A stretch of 64,000 nucleotides of DNA from an uncultured Bacteroidia bacterium. GTDB taxonomy: Bacteria; Bacteroidota; Bacteroidia; Bacteroidales; UBA932. The stretch is taken from the NCBI GenBank assembly GCA_902792815.1, contig CADBAY010000002.1, positions 62,001 through 126,000 of the forward strand. The letters run 5' to 3'. Positions 21,273 through 29,886 of this stretch are shown here, one piece after another. Position 1 is the first letter of the stretch; every line of letters begins with the position of its first letter. The notes beneath the pieces were generated by a model. It made no database searches. It saw only the letters and a list, made by a program, of their open reading frames with translations, and was not told where the DNA came from. The translations under genes were made by a program, and so were the position numbers.

Positions 21273-22005
21273 TGGTCTTCTTTTTCTTCCGGCGAGATTT
21301 GCGGCGCTTGGACGTATTGGCCCGGGCCTTTTCGGCAGCTATGTTGGCCTCTTTACGGGCTACGGCTTGCTCGTGAGCCAGCCTTTCCTGAGGAGGCATC
21401 ATTTCTTCGGGTGTAAGCGGATGCTTTTCGCTCTCAAGGAGCTTCAGGTACATCTCCCTGCAGACCCAGGCATCGGTGGCTGCATAGCGGCACTGGGAAG
21501 GACTCAGCACAGGAGCTTCCCAGTTGGACAGCTGCTGTGCCTTGGATATGCGGCAGCCCAGTATATTGGCGGCAAGCTTCTTTACGCTCTTGTCCCTGAT
21601 GCCCCACTCCCAGGCGATCTTCTGCAGGTCCACAAACCCTGCGGCCTGGAACTTATGGATGCGCTGGAGTCCGCGCACATCGTCAAGCGAAGCCGCGCCG
21701 ACTTTAACGATCTTGCTGTTAGAGAGAATATTGCAAAGCGACCTTCGCATTCCAAGCATCTGAACCCTGAAAAGAAACGCTTTCTGCGGCCCGGACAATT
21801 GCAGGAGAGCCACTCCGTGGCCGTGCTCTCCGGGCGAAAAGGTAGGGCGGCTTTCGGTATCGAAGCCCAGAACTTTCTGTCTCCTAAGGTATAGTATGGC
21901 CCGTTCGTAGTCGAGCCCTGGCTTATCTATTACTCTAATCTCTCCGGGAAAGCTGCCCAGCGGCATCTGCTCGATCTCTCCCTGCTCTACGGTGATTTTA
22001 AACAT
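21238..22005 (-). CDS. RNase D-like 3'-5' exonuclease domain protein
   Basis: DEDDy-type 3'-5' exonuclease. Metal-binding residues are visible in LGFDTESRP (D49, E51), in GAASLDDVRGL (third Asp) and in YAATDAWVCREMYL (Tyr and fourth Asp). The domain covers about 25-195. A lysine/arginine-rich tail with KRRKSRRKKKK near 234-244 could bind nucleic acid. There is no HRDC domain, so it is shorter than RNase D. Similar single-domain exonucleases are common in Bacteroidetes. It overlaps the lipoprotein gene upstream by 8 bases and the methyltransferase downstream by 35. Substrate (RNA or DNA) is not determinable. Confidence 0.88.
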   Translation of the reverse strand: MFKITVEQGEIEQMPLGSFPGEIRVIDKPGLDYERAILYLRRQKVLGFDTESRPTFSPGEHGHGVALLQLSGPQKAFLFRVQMLGMRRSLCNILSNSKIVKVGAASLDDVRGLQRIHKFQAAGFVDLQKIAWEWGIRDKSVKKLAANILGCRISKAQQLSNWEAPVLSPSQCRYAATDAWVCREMYLKLLESEKHPLTPEEMMPPQERLAHEQAVARKEANIAAEKARANTSKRRKSRRKKKKTNDKSNTEEGQG

Positions 22006-23098
22006 TCTCGCTAGGAATCAACAGAAACTCTTGGGTTTTTCCTCCGGGTAAAGGCTTGATTGTGTAAAACTTCAGTTCGGGCAATGCGATCCTGTGCGTG
22101 AAGAGGCTGAGCTTCCTCATGGTCAGGTAGCACTCATGCATAGTAAGTTCGGAACTGCAGAAGATGGTAAAACCGGGCGAAATCATTTTGCCGTAGCGCA
22201 TCGATTCTTCTTTCTTGAAATCGCGGATATCCGAGAGCTCGGCCATAAGAGCCTGCTTGTTTACGCTCCAGTCGTCCACCAGCAGCACATCAAGAGGAGC
22301 AGGATTCCCAGACGCCATGTACTTGTCGAGGAATTCGGCAAGGATATGGCCTTCGGATCCGGAAGTGGCCGCTTCAAAATAACCTGTGCCCATTATTGAG
22401 TGCTCGGCAACCTTCTCCTCGAACACCGACTTGTAGACACCCGTTCCTATGTAAAGGGAGTCACACATCAGCCCTATGTTAAAATATTTCTTCTCCCCGG
22501 CGAGAGCCGATTCCATAAGCAGTTCCAGCGGTGAAACCACAGGCACTTTACAGGAAGTAAGGGAAAAGAGAGTATCAACGTCGAACTTGCCGCAGAGAAG
22601 CATCCAGGGGTCGGCAAGAATAATGATTTTGGCGGGAGTCTTGGACTTGTTGCCTTCAATGTCGTAAATGCTGATATTGCATTTTTCTCTCAGCGCGGCA
22701 AGGGCGGTGCGGACAGTCACTTCCCTCATGGCGGCGCTGCCCTCTGAGGTTACATAGTCTCCGTATGGAGCGAAAGCCTCGTCGGAGGCAAGGGCGACAG
22801 TCTCGCCGGAAAAATCTTTCAGGCCGTCGCTGAACAGGCGCGCGCGGACGTTGTCAAAATCGTCACAGTCTTGAAAACTGTCTCCGATCAGAGAGCATAA
22901 CTGGGGAGAGCCTGCGACGAAAATGCTGCCGGACGAAGGAATCTTGGCGAAAGATGACAGCATGATATGCTCAGGAGAGCCGGCGTTCCCGGCTATGCTA
23001 TTAACCAGAGGAATAGTTTCCCTGCCATTCTGTACCGGCCCCGTGCAGGAGACTGCAACAAGCAGCGCGAGAAGGCAGGCGCTAAGGGTTCTGCTCAT
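21998..23098 (-). CDS. Lipoprotein of unknown function
   Basis: I do not recognise this 366-residue protein. It has a lipoprotein signal: a hydrophobic core LLALLVAV followed by SC (Cys18). The mature protein shows mixed alpha/beta character, with hydrophobic beta stretches such as GSIFVAGSPQL, AKIIILADPWMLL, LDVLLVDDW and ISPGFTIFCSS. There are no catalytic motifs I can name. It is first in a three-gene operon with the exonuclease and RlmI-like enzyme and is driven by a -7 box at 23120-23127. Probably anchored to a membrane face in the periplasm or at the surface. Confidence 0.72.
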   Translation of the reverse strand: MSRTLSACLLALLVAVSCTGPVQNGRETIPLVNSIAGNAGSPEHIMLSSFAKIPSSGSIFVAGSPQLCSLIGDSFQDCDDFDNVRARLFSDGLKDFSGETVALASDEAFAPYGDYVTSEGSAAMREVTVRTALAALREKCNISIYDIEGNKSKTPAKIIILADPWMLLCGKFDVDTLFSLTSCKVPVVSPLELLMESALAGEKKYFNIGLMCDSLYIGTGVYKSVFEEKVAEHSIMGTGYFEAATSGSEGHILAEFLDKYMASGNPAPLDVLLVDDWSVNKQALMAELSDIRDFKKEESMRYGKMISPGFTIFCSSELTMHECYLTMRKLSLFTHRIALPELKFYTIKPLPGGKTQEFLLIPSENV

Positions 23099-23119
23099 AA
23101 AGATTCTTTTTAAGAATAC

Positions 23120-23146
23120 AAAAATACAAAAAATCCATATCTTTGC
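23120..23146. promoter_or_regulatory. Divergent promoters for lipoprotein operon and CDF transporter
   Basis: The minus-strand box TATTTTTG lies at 23127-23120, 21 bases before the lipoprotein ATG. The plus-strand box TATCTTTG lies at 23139-23146, 20 bases before the CDF ATG at 23167. The boxes are 11 bases apart, so RNA polymerase sites overlap. Confidence 0.55.
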
Positions 23147-23166
23147 ACACTTTGATTTGTTTTCTT

Positions 23167-24054
23167 ATGGGACACGAACATAATCACCATCATCACCATC
23201 TCCAATCTATCACCGGAGATTTGAAGAAGATTTATATCTGCGCCATCATCCTCAACGCGCTGTTTGTCGCTTTCGAGGCCTGGATGGGCTTCCATTCCGA
23301 CTCGCTTTCCCTCGTTTCGGATGCAGGTCATAAGCTGGTGGACGTTTTTTCGCTGTGCCTGACGCTCTTTGCTTTTATACTTGCGTCAAGCCGCCCCGGC
23401 AAGAACTTTACCTTCGGTTTCCGTAAGCTTACGGTGCTTATTTCGCTGCTTAACGCCGTCTTCGTGGTGATCATAGCGGGCTCCATCATCTATGAGAGCA
23501 TCGAAAAAATGCTTGACCCCTCCTCTCTTACTCCGGACGGCACGGCTATCAGCATCACCGCGGCCGTGGGTATAGTAATCAACGCCATTTCCGTAACTCT
23601 CCTTTCATACAAGCGCAGGCACGACGTCAACACCCGTGGAGCGTTCATTCACATGCTCACCGACTGCCTGCTGTCGATCGGCGTCGTGATTGCCGGATTT
23701 ATTATAAAGTGGACCGGCTTCGTATTGCTTGACCCTATCGTTAGCCTGTGCATCGCAGGATTCGTATTGGCCAATATCCTTGGCGTGCTCATAGAGAGTT
23801 TCAAGATGAGCATAGACGCTGTTCCCGAAAGGATTGATGCCGTCAAGATCAAGGATTCCATATCCTCAGTCAAGGGTGTGGCAGAGGTTAAGGATCTTCA
23901 CATCTGGCCCGTCAGCACCACCGAAACGGCTCTTACCGCCAGGCTCGTTATAGACGATCCGGCACGTATTGCCGAGATTACCTCACAGGTAAAGGAACAA
24001 GTCAAGGCCGGCGGAGTCGACGACTCCACCATCGAGATTCAGTTGCAGCAGTAA
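23167..24054 (+). CDS. Cation diffusion facilitator (Zn2+/divalent metal efflux)
   Basis: CDF-family proton/metal antiporter, probably exporting Zn2+ or a similar metal. The ATG at 23167 is preferred; the earlier in-frame start at 23143 lies in the promoter. A histidine-rich N-terminus HEHNHHHHH is followed by six membrane segments. Metal-site signatures are LVSDAGHKLVD in helix 2 and HMLTDCLLS in helix 5, matching the HxxxD pattern of Zn transporters. The cytoplasmic C-terminal domain (about 205-295) has VKGVAEVKDLHIWPVS. Length, 295 residues, is normal. Its stop abuts that of the convergent C10 peptidase gene. Confidence 0.93.
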   Translation: MGHEHNHHHHHLQSITGDLKKIYICAIILNALFVAFEAWMGFHSDSLSLVSDAGHKLVDVFSLCLTLFAFILASSRPGKNFTFGFRKLTVLISLLNAVFVVIIAGSIIYESIEKMLDPSSLTPDGTAISITAAVGIVINAISVTLLSYKRRHDVNTRGAFIHMLTDCLLSIGVVIAGFIIKWTGFVLLDPIVSLCIAGFVLANILGVLIESFKMSIDAVPERIDAVKIKDSISSVKGVAEVKDLHIWPVSTTETALTARLVIDDPARIAEITSQVKEQVKAGGVDDSTIEIQLQQ

Positions 24055-25887
24055 TTATTCCGCGGCAGGCTTGAAAACGGTCTCGACGCTGCCGTCGGGA
24101 TACCTTATCGTGGCCTTGTCCCCTGAAGCGTCGGAGAACCACTCTACCGACTCATAAACCTCGTTGCTGTTGATAAGCGTACGTTCTTTGTCGGGGTGTA
24201 TGAAGTACATGGGAATCAGCGGAATCTCGCCTATGGTTTCCCCGTCGTTTACCCATTCGACCAGCGTGTAGTTGCCGCCGGCACGGCTTTTTGAAGAGAA
24301 GAACTGAATCTTGTCTCCAAGTACCCAGTCGTAGCTTGCCACGCAATCTATATCGTAGAGGTAATAATAATCGTTGGCTTTAATGTAAGCCGACTGGTCA
24401 CTGATGCTGATGGGGCCAACGGTCTCGCCTTTGTAATTCGTCTGGACAAAGCGGAAGTAGCCGTTGTAACGGCTCGACGTAGGATTATAAATGAGTCCGG
24501 CGTTCATTTTGAACTCGGCGCCTCTTGCGAGAGTGCCGGACGAAACGCTGAGACCATAGTAATCGTGTCCTTTATGGCGGCCGGCCTTCAGGTAAATGCT
24601 GGTGGGTGTGTCACTTTCGGTAACTATCGGCACGGGCTCGTCCATCTCTACGGGAACAGGGGTAGCGCTCGTATCGGGCTCCAGGTCGATGATCGCGTCG
24701 TGGTTTGAATCGAAAAGATTATCGCTTTCGATTTCGGCAATTTCCTGGTCGGTATAGCCGTATTCCTTAAGGTCTACGTCTTTGTATGGATAGAAATAAT
24801 CGATGTCAAAGTATCCGTTGCAGTCTCCGCCCCAGCCCCAGTTTACATAAAGGTTGCCGTCCGCATCGTATCCGTGAACCACGAACTGGTGCCCTCCCTC
24901 ATTGCAGTCGGCACCGTAAATCACGGGAAGGCCCTTGTCTATCTGGTCTTTGAGGAGCTCGACCCATTCCTCGGTGCTGTATGAGCTCTTGGTTACATAC
25001 TTTGCCGATGACTTGTAATACATGTACTTTGCCAGACGGGTAGGAATGAGGTAGGAATAGGCTCCGGTACCTTCGGCGCTGTAGCTCGCTTCCATCATGA
25101 TACCGCAGTCGTACATCAGCCAAGCAACTTGTTTCTTCCCGGCGGAAGGAGTGACAGGCAATTCGCTGTAGAAATCATTCATGGGCATGATGCTCCATTG
25201 GTATTCATGGCCAAGCGCATGGCCTGGCATGGGGATGTCTATAGTTTTGTAGCTGCTGGGATCCGGATAGAAATCCATGACATAGTCGGGAAGGGTTCCG
25301 TTGCCGCAGGGCGGCCACTGGTGATACCTCATGACCATGCTGATGGCCGTGGCCACGCAACCGGTGAGCGATTTCTCGCTTTCGTACGGGGCGATCGTAG
25401 GACAATACCAGTTGTACGGATTCTCCTGGCTCCACTCCGGAAGAGTGAGCAATACTCCTTCCGTTCCGCTCGCCTTTGTCGCGGGAGCGGACATCCTCTT
25501 ATCACGCCCGGTAAGAGCGGGCACATTGTGCCGTCGTAAGAACTGGACCGAGCGCCGGATGCCGTCAAGCCAGAACAGCATGTTCTCCGGCATAGAAGAT
25601 TCATCTATTGCGCCTTTCAGTGAGTATCCCAGAATGGGCTCCAGGCAGTCGTCGCCCGCCACGATGACGAATCCTCCGCCATCGTTATTGAAAATATAGT
25701 AAGCAGGGTCGGATACATAAGTAGTGGACAAGACGGAGCGTCCGCCCACTATCATACGGGGCGAGGAAGAGCTGGCGCCGAAAAACCTGGCGGCAGTCTC
25801 TTTGGCCTGTGAAGGACTGACCGGAGAGGATAGAGCGTTTACACTTACAGCTCCTATGGCAAATAATATCAGAAACAGCTTTTTCAT
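24055..25887 (-). CDS. Secreted C10 (streptopain-like) cysteine peptidase
   Basis: Secreted papain-fold peptidase of family C10, related to streptopain SpeB and Bacteroides bfp proteases. The ATG at 25887 gives a clear signal peptide (1-20) and overlaps the upstream lipoprotein stop in ATGA; an extension to 25941 has no signal-like start. An inhibitory propeptide spans about 22-130 (SPSQAKETAARFFG, GGGFVIVAGDD). The mature domain has catalytic C177 in TGCVATAISMVMRYHQWP and H333 in EGGHQFVVHGYD, followed by LYVNWGWGG. A C-terminal beta region of about 190 residues (420-610) contains no motif I recognise and may be for secretion or binding. Confidence 0.9.
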   Translation of the reverse strand: MKKLFLILFAIGAVSVNALSSPVSPSQAKETAARFFGASSSSPRMIVGGRSVLSTTYVSDPAYYIFNNDGGGFVIVAGDDCLEPILGYSLKGAIDESSMPENMLFWLDGIRRSVQFLRRHNVPALTGRDKRMSAPATKASGTEGVLLTLPEWSQENPYNWYCPTIAPYESEKSLTGCVATAISMVMRYHQWPPCGNGTLPDYVMDFYPDPSSYKTIDIPMPGHALGHEYQWSIMPMNDFYSELPVTPSAGKKQVAWLMYDCGIMMEASYSAEGTGAYSYLIPTRLAKYMYYKSSAKYVTKSSYSTEEWVELLKDQIDKGLPVIYGADCNEGGHQFVVHGYDADGNLYVNWGWGGDCNGYFDIDYFYPYKDVDLKEYGYTDQEIAEIESDNLFDSNHDAIIDLEPDTSATPVPVEMDEPVPIVTESDTPTSIYLKAGRHKGHDYYGLSVSSGTLARGAEFKMNAGLIYNPTSSRYNGYFRFVQTNYKGETVGPISISDQSAYIKANDYYYLYDIDCVASYDWVLGDKIQFFSSKSRAGGNYTLVEWVNDGETIGEIPLIPMYFIHPDKERTLINSNEVYESVEWFSDASGDKATIRYPDGSVETVFKPAAE

Positions 25888-27041
25888 AGTTCGTCGGCGA
25901 TTATGTATCCAACACTGTAAGTTATATCTTCCAACCAGCATTTGCCATTCTCGCGTTTAAGCAGTACGGCGCTTACGGTGGCGTCGTTCAGCCCTGTGTC
26001 ACCGACCGACTGGAGGACAAGATTGTACGTCTCCCCTTCAGTCATGGATGAGGGAAAACTTATGGTCAGGGCATTTGCGTTGACCAGACTCTGGATGCGG
26101 AACTGCATTTCAATGCCGCTGCGAAGTGCTGCCTGGTCATCTTTGTCAAAGACCCTTACGGCCTTTGCTTCTGCCCCGGACAGATCATAAACTCCCCACT
26201 CTGTACAAGCAAGCAGCTTTGAACCTGACAGCGGGCAGGAAAGAGCGGCCATATGCTTGAGGGTGGACCTGAGAATGTTTATGGAAGCGGTTGTCCGGGT
26301 GGATATCTGGTGCCCGGACAAGTCGGACACGGTGATACTGAAACCTTCTGACAAAGATCCGGGAGGAATGACAAAGTAACAGTTTACCGCTTCTTCGCCA
26401 AGGGTGATGCCTTCGCCGCAGTCGAGGGTTATGCTCTTATGCTCCTCGTCGGGAGCTTGAGTCATTTCGAGACCGGGAGCGTCTGCATAGTCCATGCTCA
26501 CTTTGGCCGAGCCCCACAAAGCTTCCTGAGCGGCCGTGGTGATGGTAATCGACTTGACGGTACCGCTGCCTTTGAGGGGGACAAGCAGCAGGCCGCAAAG
26601 ATTCTTGAAAGAAAGATTGCTGTTCCGGCTCACTGCCACCATGGGGTTGGCTCCCGAGCCGAAACCTCCGTCGCTGTAAATCTGAGTGCCGGGAAGGGTG
26701 AAAGATATGGCTCCTTCACCGAAAGACCCCGACAGCGAATGGGGATAAAGTGAGTACCAGGGGCCGGCGCCGATGTCGGTACCTGTGAAAGAGGCTTCTC
26801 CCTTGCCTGAGTCTCCGGGAGCAATGGAGTATTCTTCGCCCGCGGGACAAGCGGCGTTGAAGATGCTTATGCAGTCCCCTTCGCTCCACAGAACCTGATT
26901 GCCGGAGAGAGAAGTTTTTGTCCCGGAGTTGGATTCTCCGGTGGCCTTGAATGTCTTGGTGATGCGTTCTTCCGATTGCTTGTTATGCACGCAAGACAAG
27001 CACAAAGGAAGGAAAAGCGTTATAAATATCAGTTTTCGCAT
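25884..27041 (-). CDS. Fimbrillin-like lipoprotein
   Basis: Predicted surface lipoprotein of 385 residues with a signal ending in LCLSC (Cys17); the ATG at 27041 is chosen because it begins this signal. The GTKTSLSGNQVLWSEGDCIS motif followed by a Gly-rich strand (about 38-60) is the usual opening of Bacteroidetes fimbrillin-like (FimA/Mfa-type) N-terminal domains. Later segments such as LCGLLLVPLKGSGTVKSITI and CYFVIPPGSL also fit that fold. The C-terminus (about 290-385) carries a separate beta-rich region. It is translationally coupled to the C10 peptidase (ATGA overlap), suggesting a joint role such as a partner or presentation protein. Polymerisation is not shown. Confidence 0.72.
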   Translation of the reverse strand: MRKLIFITLFLPLCLSCVHNKQSEERITKTFKATGESNSGTKTSLSGNQVLWSEGDCISIFNAACPAGEEYSIAPGDSGKGEASFTGTDIGAGPWYSLYPHSLSGSFGEGAISFTLPGTQIYSDGGFGSGANPMVAVSRNSNLSFKNLCGLLLVPLKGSGTVKSITITTAAQEALWGSAKVSMDYADAPGLEMTQAPDEEHKSITLDCGEGITLGEEAVNCYFVIPPGSLSEGFSITVSDLSGHQISTRTTASINILRSTLKHMAALSCPLSGSKLLACTEWGVYDLSGAEAKAVRVFDKDDQAALRSGIEMQFRIQSLVNANALTISFPSSMTEGETYNLVLQSVGDTGLNDATVSAVLLKRENGKCWLEDITYSVGYIIADEL

Positions 27042-27097
27042 GAATACAAGCTGTTCCAAAAAACAGCACAAGATAGCCACTTTTTTCCTTTTTTCAT

Positions 27098-27105
27098 TAT
27101 ATTTG
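27098..27105 (+). promoter_or_regulatory. -7 promoter box for secreted C1B peptidase
   Basis: TATATTTG, an exact TAnnTTTG match, 21 bases upstream of the ATG at 27127. Confidence 0.55.
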
Positions 27106-27126
27106 TAAGCATTAGACAACTGAAAG

Positions 27127-28317
27127 ATGAAGAAGTTATTGATTATCCTCGCGCTCTCTTTGGGCGCCGCGTCTCTTTGGGCTCAGCCTAGAGTCGCACC
27201 CAAACTGCCTGATTATCAGTTTACTACTGTTAAGGCGAATCCTATAACGTCTATCAAGAACCAGTATCGCAGCGGGACTTGCTGGGCTTATTCGGCAATT
27301 GGATTTTTTGAGTCCGAGGCTATTCGTCTGGGCAAGATTTCCGATACTCTCAAGTACCCCGACTTTTCCGAGTTCTTTGTGGTCAGCCACTCCTACATGG
27401 AAAGGGCCGAAAAGTATGTCCGTCTGGACGGTAAGCTCAACTTCGCCATCGGCTCTGAGGCCGACGATGTGCTTGACGTTATACGCGACTACGGCATTGT
27501 GCCCAATGAGGCTATGCCTGGCCTGAATTACGGCACTTCCCTTCCTGTCACCGGAGAGATGGATGCCATCCTGCACGCAATGGTTGACGCAGTGGTCAAG
27601 AATCCCAACAGGACCCTCAGCACTGCTTGGAAAAGGGCAATCCAGGCCGTCCTTGACGAGTATCTTGGCAAGATTCCCGAGAAGTTCGTCGTAGACGGCA
27701 AGGAGTTCACCCCGGCAAGCTACCGCGACGCTCTCAAGATCAACCCCGCCGACTATGTGACCGTCACCAGTTTCACACATCATCCCTTCTACACCAAGTT
27801 TGCCATCGAGGTCAGCGACAACTGGCGCTGGGACCAGGCCTGGAATGTTCCTGTCGATGAGTTCATGACTATCCTTGACAATGCCATCAATAACGGTTAT
27901 ACCGTAGCCTGGGGCGCCGACGTGAGCCATCCCGGCTTCACCCGTGACGGCCTTGCCATCAATATCGATCCTAATGCACCCTCGACAGCCGGTTCCGACC
28001 AGGAGCACTGGGTTGGCAAAGAAGAAGGCAAGCCCGCACCCGTTTCCGTGAACGAAAAAGAAGCGACTCAGGAGAGCCGCCAGATCGACTTTGACAATAA
28101 GACCATGACCGATGATCATGGAATGCAGATTTACGGTATTGCCAAAGATCAGTGGGGAAAGAAATACTATATGGTCAAGAATTCCTGGGGCGAGACCGGA
28201 AAATACAAAGGTATTTGGTATGCCAGTGAACTGTTCGTTAAAGGCCAGAGCCTTGACATCATGGTCCACAAAGATGCTATCCCCCGCGACATTAAGGCCA
28301 AACTTGGCATTAAGTAA
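27127..28317 (+). CDS. Exported bleomycin hydrolase/aminopeptidase C-like peptidase (C1B)
   Basis: Papain-clan peptidase of the PepC/bleomycin hydrolase family, here with a signal peptide (1-20, ending SLWAQ), so it is predicted periplasmic or secreted, unlike cytoplasmic PepC. Catalytic residues are C52 in RSGTCWAYSAIGFFESE, H331 in DDHGMQIYG and N352 in MVKNSWGETGKYKG. N-terminal NQYRSGTCW includes the oxyanion Gln45 region. It has 396 residues, shorter than classical PepC (about 440). pssA follows after 6 bases, probably on the same transcript. It is divergent from the fimbrillin-like/C10 pair, so three surface-related genes cluster here. Confidence 0.9.
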   Translation: MKKLLIILALSLGAASLWAQPRVAPKLPDYQFTTVKANPITSIKNQYRSGTCWAYSAIGFFESEAIRLGKISDTLKYPDFSEFFVVSHSYMERAEKYVRLDGKLNFAIGSEADDVLDVIRDYGIVPNEAMPGLNYGTSLPVTGEMDAILHAMVDAVVKNPNRTLSTAWKRAIQAVLDEYLGKIPEKFVVDGKEFTPASYRDALKINPADYVTVTSFTHHPFYTKFAIEVSDNWRWDQAWNVPVDEFMTILDNAINNGYTVAWGADVSHPGFTRDGLAINIDPNAPSTAGSDQEHWVGKEEGKPAPVSVNEKEATQESRQIDFDNKTMTDDHGMQIYGIAKDQWGKKYYMVKNSWGETGKYKGIWYASELFVKGQSLDIMVHKDAIPRDIKAKLGIK

Positions 28318-28323
28318 TTCATA

Positions 28324-29037
28324 ATGAAGAAATTCATTCCAGACTGCATCACCTCGATGAACCTCCTTTGCGGGATCATCGGGGTGGTTTTCGCTTTTAA
28401 GGGCCGTCCCGACATTGCATTCCTGCTAATGCTGGGAGGCGCTGCCGCTGATTTTTTTGACGGCTTTGCAGCAAGGGCTCTCGACGCTTACTCCGATATG
28501 GGCAAGGAGCTGGACTCCCTCTCCGACCTGGTCACTTTCGGCGTTTTGCCCTCCATTATGCTTTATAAGCTTTCCTGTACCTGTATGTTCGGTGAAAGCT
28601 GGATTTGCTGGATTCCTCTGATTGTGACCGTTGCCAGCGGGCTGCGCCTGGCCAAGTTCAATGTGGACGAAAGGCAGAGCGCCTCTTTTCTGGGGCTGCC
28701 TACTCCGGCCGCGGCACTTCTGATCGGCTCTCTTTGCTACTATGTGGCCGCGGATCCTGCCTGCTTCCTGTCAACCTGGTGCTCCGGACCGGTGTTTATT
28801 CCCCTGTTGAGTGTCTGCCTGAGCGCTTTGCTCCTGAGCGAAGTGCCCATGTTCTCATTCAAGTTCCACAAAGAAGACGGCGCCGCGCTTAAGTCCAAGC
28901 GCCTGGCTTTTGCCTTTATAGTGCTGGCTGCCGCTCTCGTTTGTGTATTCTGCTCTCTCAACTGGTCGGTTATAATACTTCTGAGCCTGACCTGCTACAT
29001 CGTCAAGAATCTGGTTTACGCCGTATTCAAGATTTAG
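28324..29037 (+). CDS. pssA: CDP-diacylglycerol-serine O-phosphatidyltransferase
   Basis: Inner-membrane enzyme making phosphatidylserine from CDP-diacylglycerol and serine, precursor of phosphatidylethanolamine. The CDP-alcohol phosphotransferase motif D-G-x2-A-R-x8-G-x3-D-x3-D is exact at about residues 46-68 (DGFAAR, then GKELDSLSD). Seven to eight hydrophobic segments cover the 237-residue protein, a normal length. It follows the C1B peptidase by 6 bases and is closed by a hairpin terminator. No decarboxylase gene is adjacent. Confidence 0.93.
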   Translation: MKKFIPDCITSMNLLCGIIGVVFAFKGRPDIAFLLMLGGAAADFFDGFAARALDAYSDMGKELDSLSDLVTFGVLPSIMLYKLSCTCMFGESWICWIPLIVTVASGLRLAKFNVDERQSASFLGLPTPAAALLIGSLCYYVAADPACFLSTWCSGPVFIPLLSVCLSALLLSEVPMFSFKFHKEDGAALKSKRLAFAFIVLAAALVCVFCSLNWSVIILLSLTCYIVKNLVYAVFKI

Positions 29038-29053
29038 CAATTCCGGGTAAAAT

Positions 29054-29091
29054 AAAACGGCATCGGTTCATTACAAATCGATGCCGTTTTT
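29054..29091. terminator. Bidirectional hairpin terminator after pssA
   Basis: Arms AAAACGGCATCG and CGATGCCGTTTT (29054-29065, 29079-29090) around a 13-base loop, with a T run on each strand. It separates convergent pssA and the M48 protease gene. Confidence 0.85.
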
Positions 29092-29107
29092 CTGTATAGC
29101 AGCGCAG

Positions 29108-29881
29108 CTAATTCTTAGAAGCGGTGTAATTGTCTGCCATCTTTTTCATGCGCTCCATACGCTTTTCGGTCTTGGGATGATCGGCGAACATGTGCGCAAT
29201 TACTGAACCGTTGCCTCCGTCGGAGAGTTGCATGAGTTTCTCGAGGGCGTTGTACATACTGTACGGATTCTTACCCCTGTCGATAGCGAACTGGCAGCCG
29301 TGCTCGTCGGCCTTGTATTCCTGGGCCTGGGAGAACTGGGCGCTCACAAGGGCTTCGCCCATATCGCCAAGAAGGGCTGATGCCATGGCGCCGTAGGAGC
29401 CTGCCGATGCAAGAATGTCGCGTGCCGCCGAGGCGACATAAGCGTTCTTGATGGCGCGCTTGGTGTCTTTGTGGCGCACGTGGCCGAGCTCATGGCCGAT
29501 GATGGCGGTAAGCTCATCGTCGTCCATTACGTCCATCAGGCCCGAATAAACGCGGATAGAACCGTCACCGCACGCGAATGCATTGATTTCTTTGGTTTTG
29601 TAAACCTTGAAATTCAGAGGGAGACCGTCCAGGTCTTTCAACCCCGACAGTACGCGGGAGAGGCGCTGTTCATATGCGCCGTGGTCGATGACGCTCTGCG
29701 CATCCATTTGTGCAATGGTCTGGCGGCTCAATTCAACCACCATATCGTCGCTGATGCTTGCAGCGGTGGCAGCCTTGCCGGCCGCACTTACCAGGCCCTC
29801 GGCGTTCCAGTTGATACCGCCGAGAACAGAACAACTGCAAAGCGAAAGCGTTGTTGCTAAAATGACAAAAAATCTTTTCAT
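29108..29881 (-). CDS. M48-family metalloprotease lipoprotein
   Basis: Zinc metalloprotease of family M48, resembling periplasmic lipoproteins such as LoiP/YcaL. The signal ends in LCSC (probable lipidated Cys17). Zinc ligands are H130 and H134 in IIGHELGHVRHKDT, with catalytic E131, and a downstream Glu in AQEYKADEHG. No membrane segments are seen apart from the signal. The C-terminus has FADHPKTEKRMERM, typical of the family. Length, 257 residues, is normal. It lies 5 bases downstream of lpxB, so it is probably cotranscribed with surE-lpxB and may act in envelope quality control. Confidence 0.92.
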   Translation of the reverse strand: MKRFFVILATTLSLCSCSVLGGINWNAEGLVSAAGKAATAASISDDMVVELSRQTIAQMDAQSVIDHGAYEQRLSRVLSGLKDLDGLPLNFKVYKTKEINAFACGDGSIRVYSGLMDVMDDDELTAIIGHELGHVRHKDTKRAIKNAYVASAARDILASAGSYGAMASALLGDMGEALVSAQFSQAQEYKADEHGCQFAIDRGKNPYSMYNALEKLMQLSDGGNGSVIAHMFADHPKTEKRMERMKKMADNYTASKN

Positions 29882-29886
29882 ATGCT

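Noticed and set aside
27136..28269. 377-codon minus-strand frame
   Set aside because: Antisense of the C1B peptidase, which has all catalytic residues; no family features in the antisense product.
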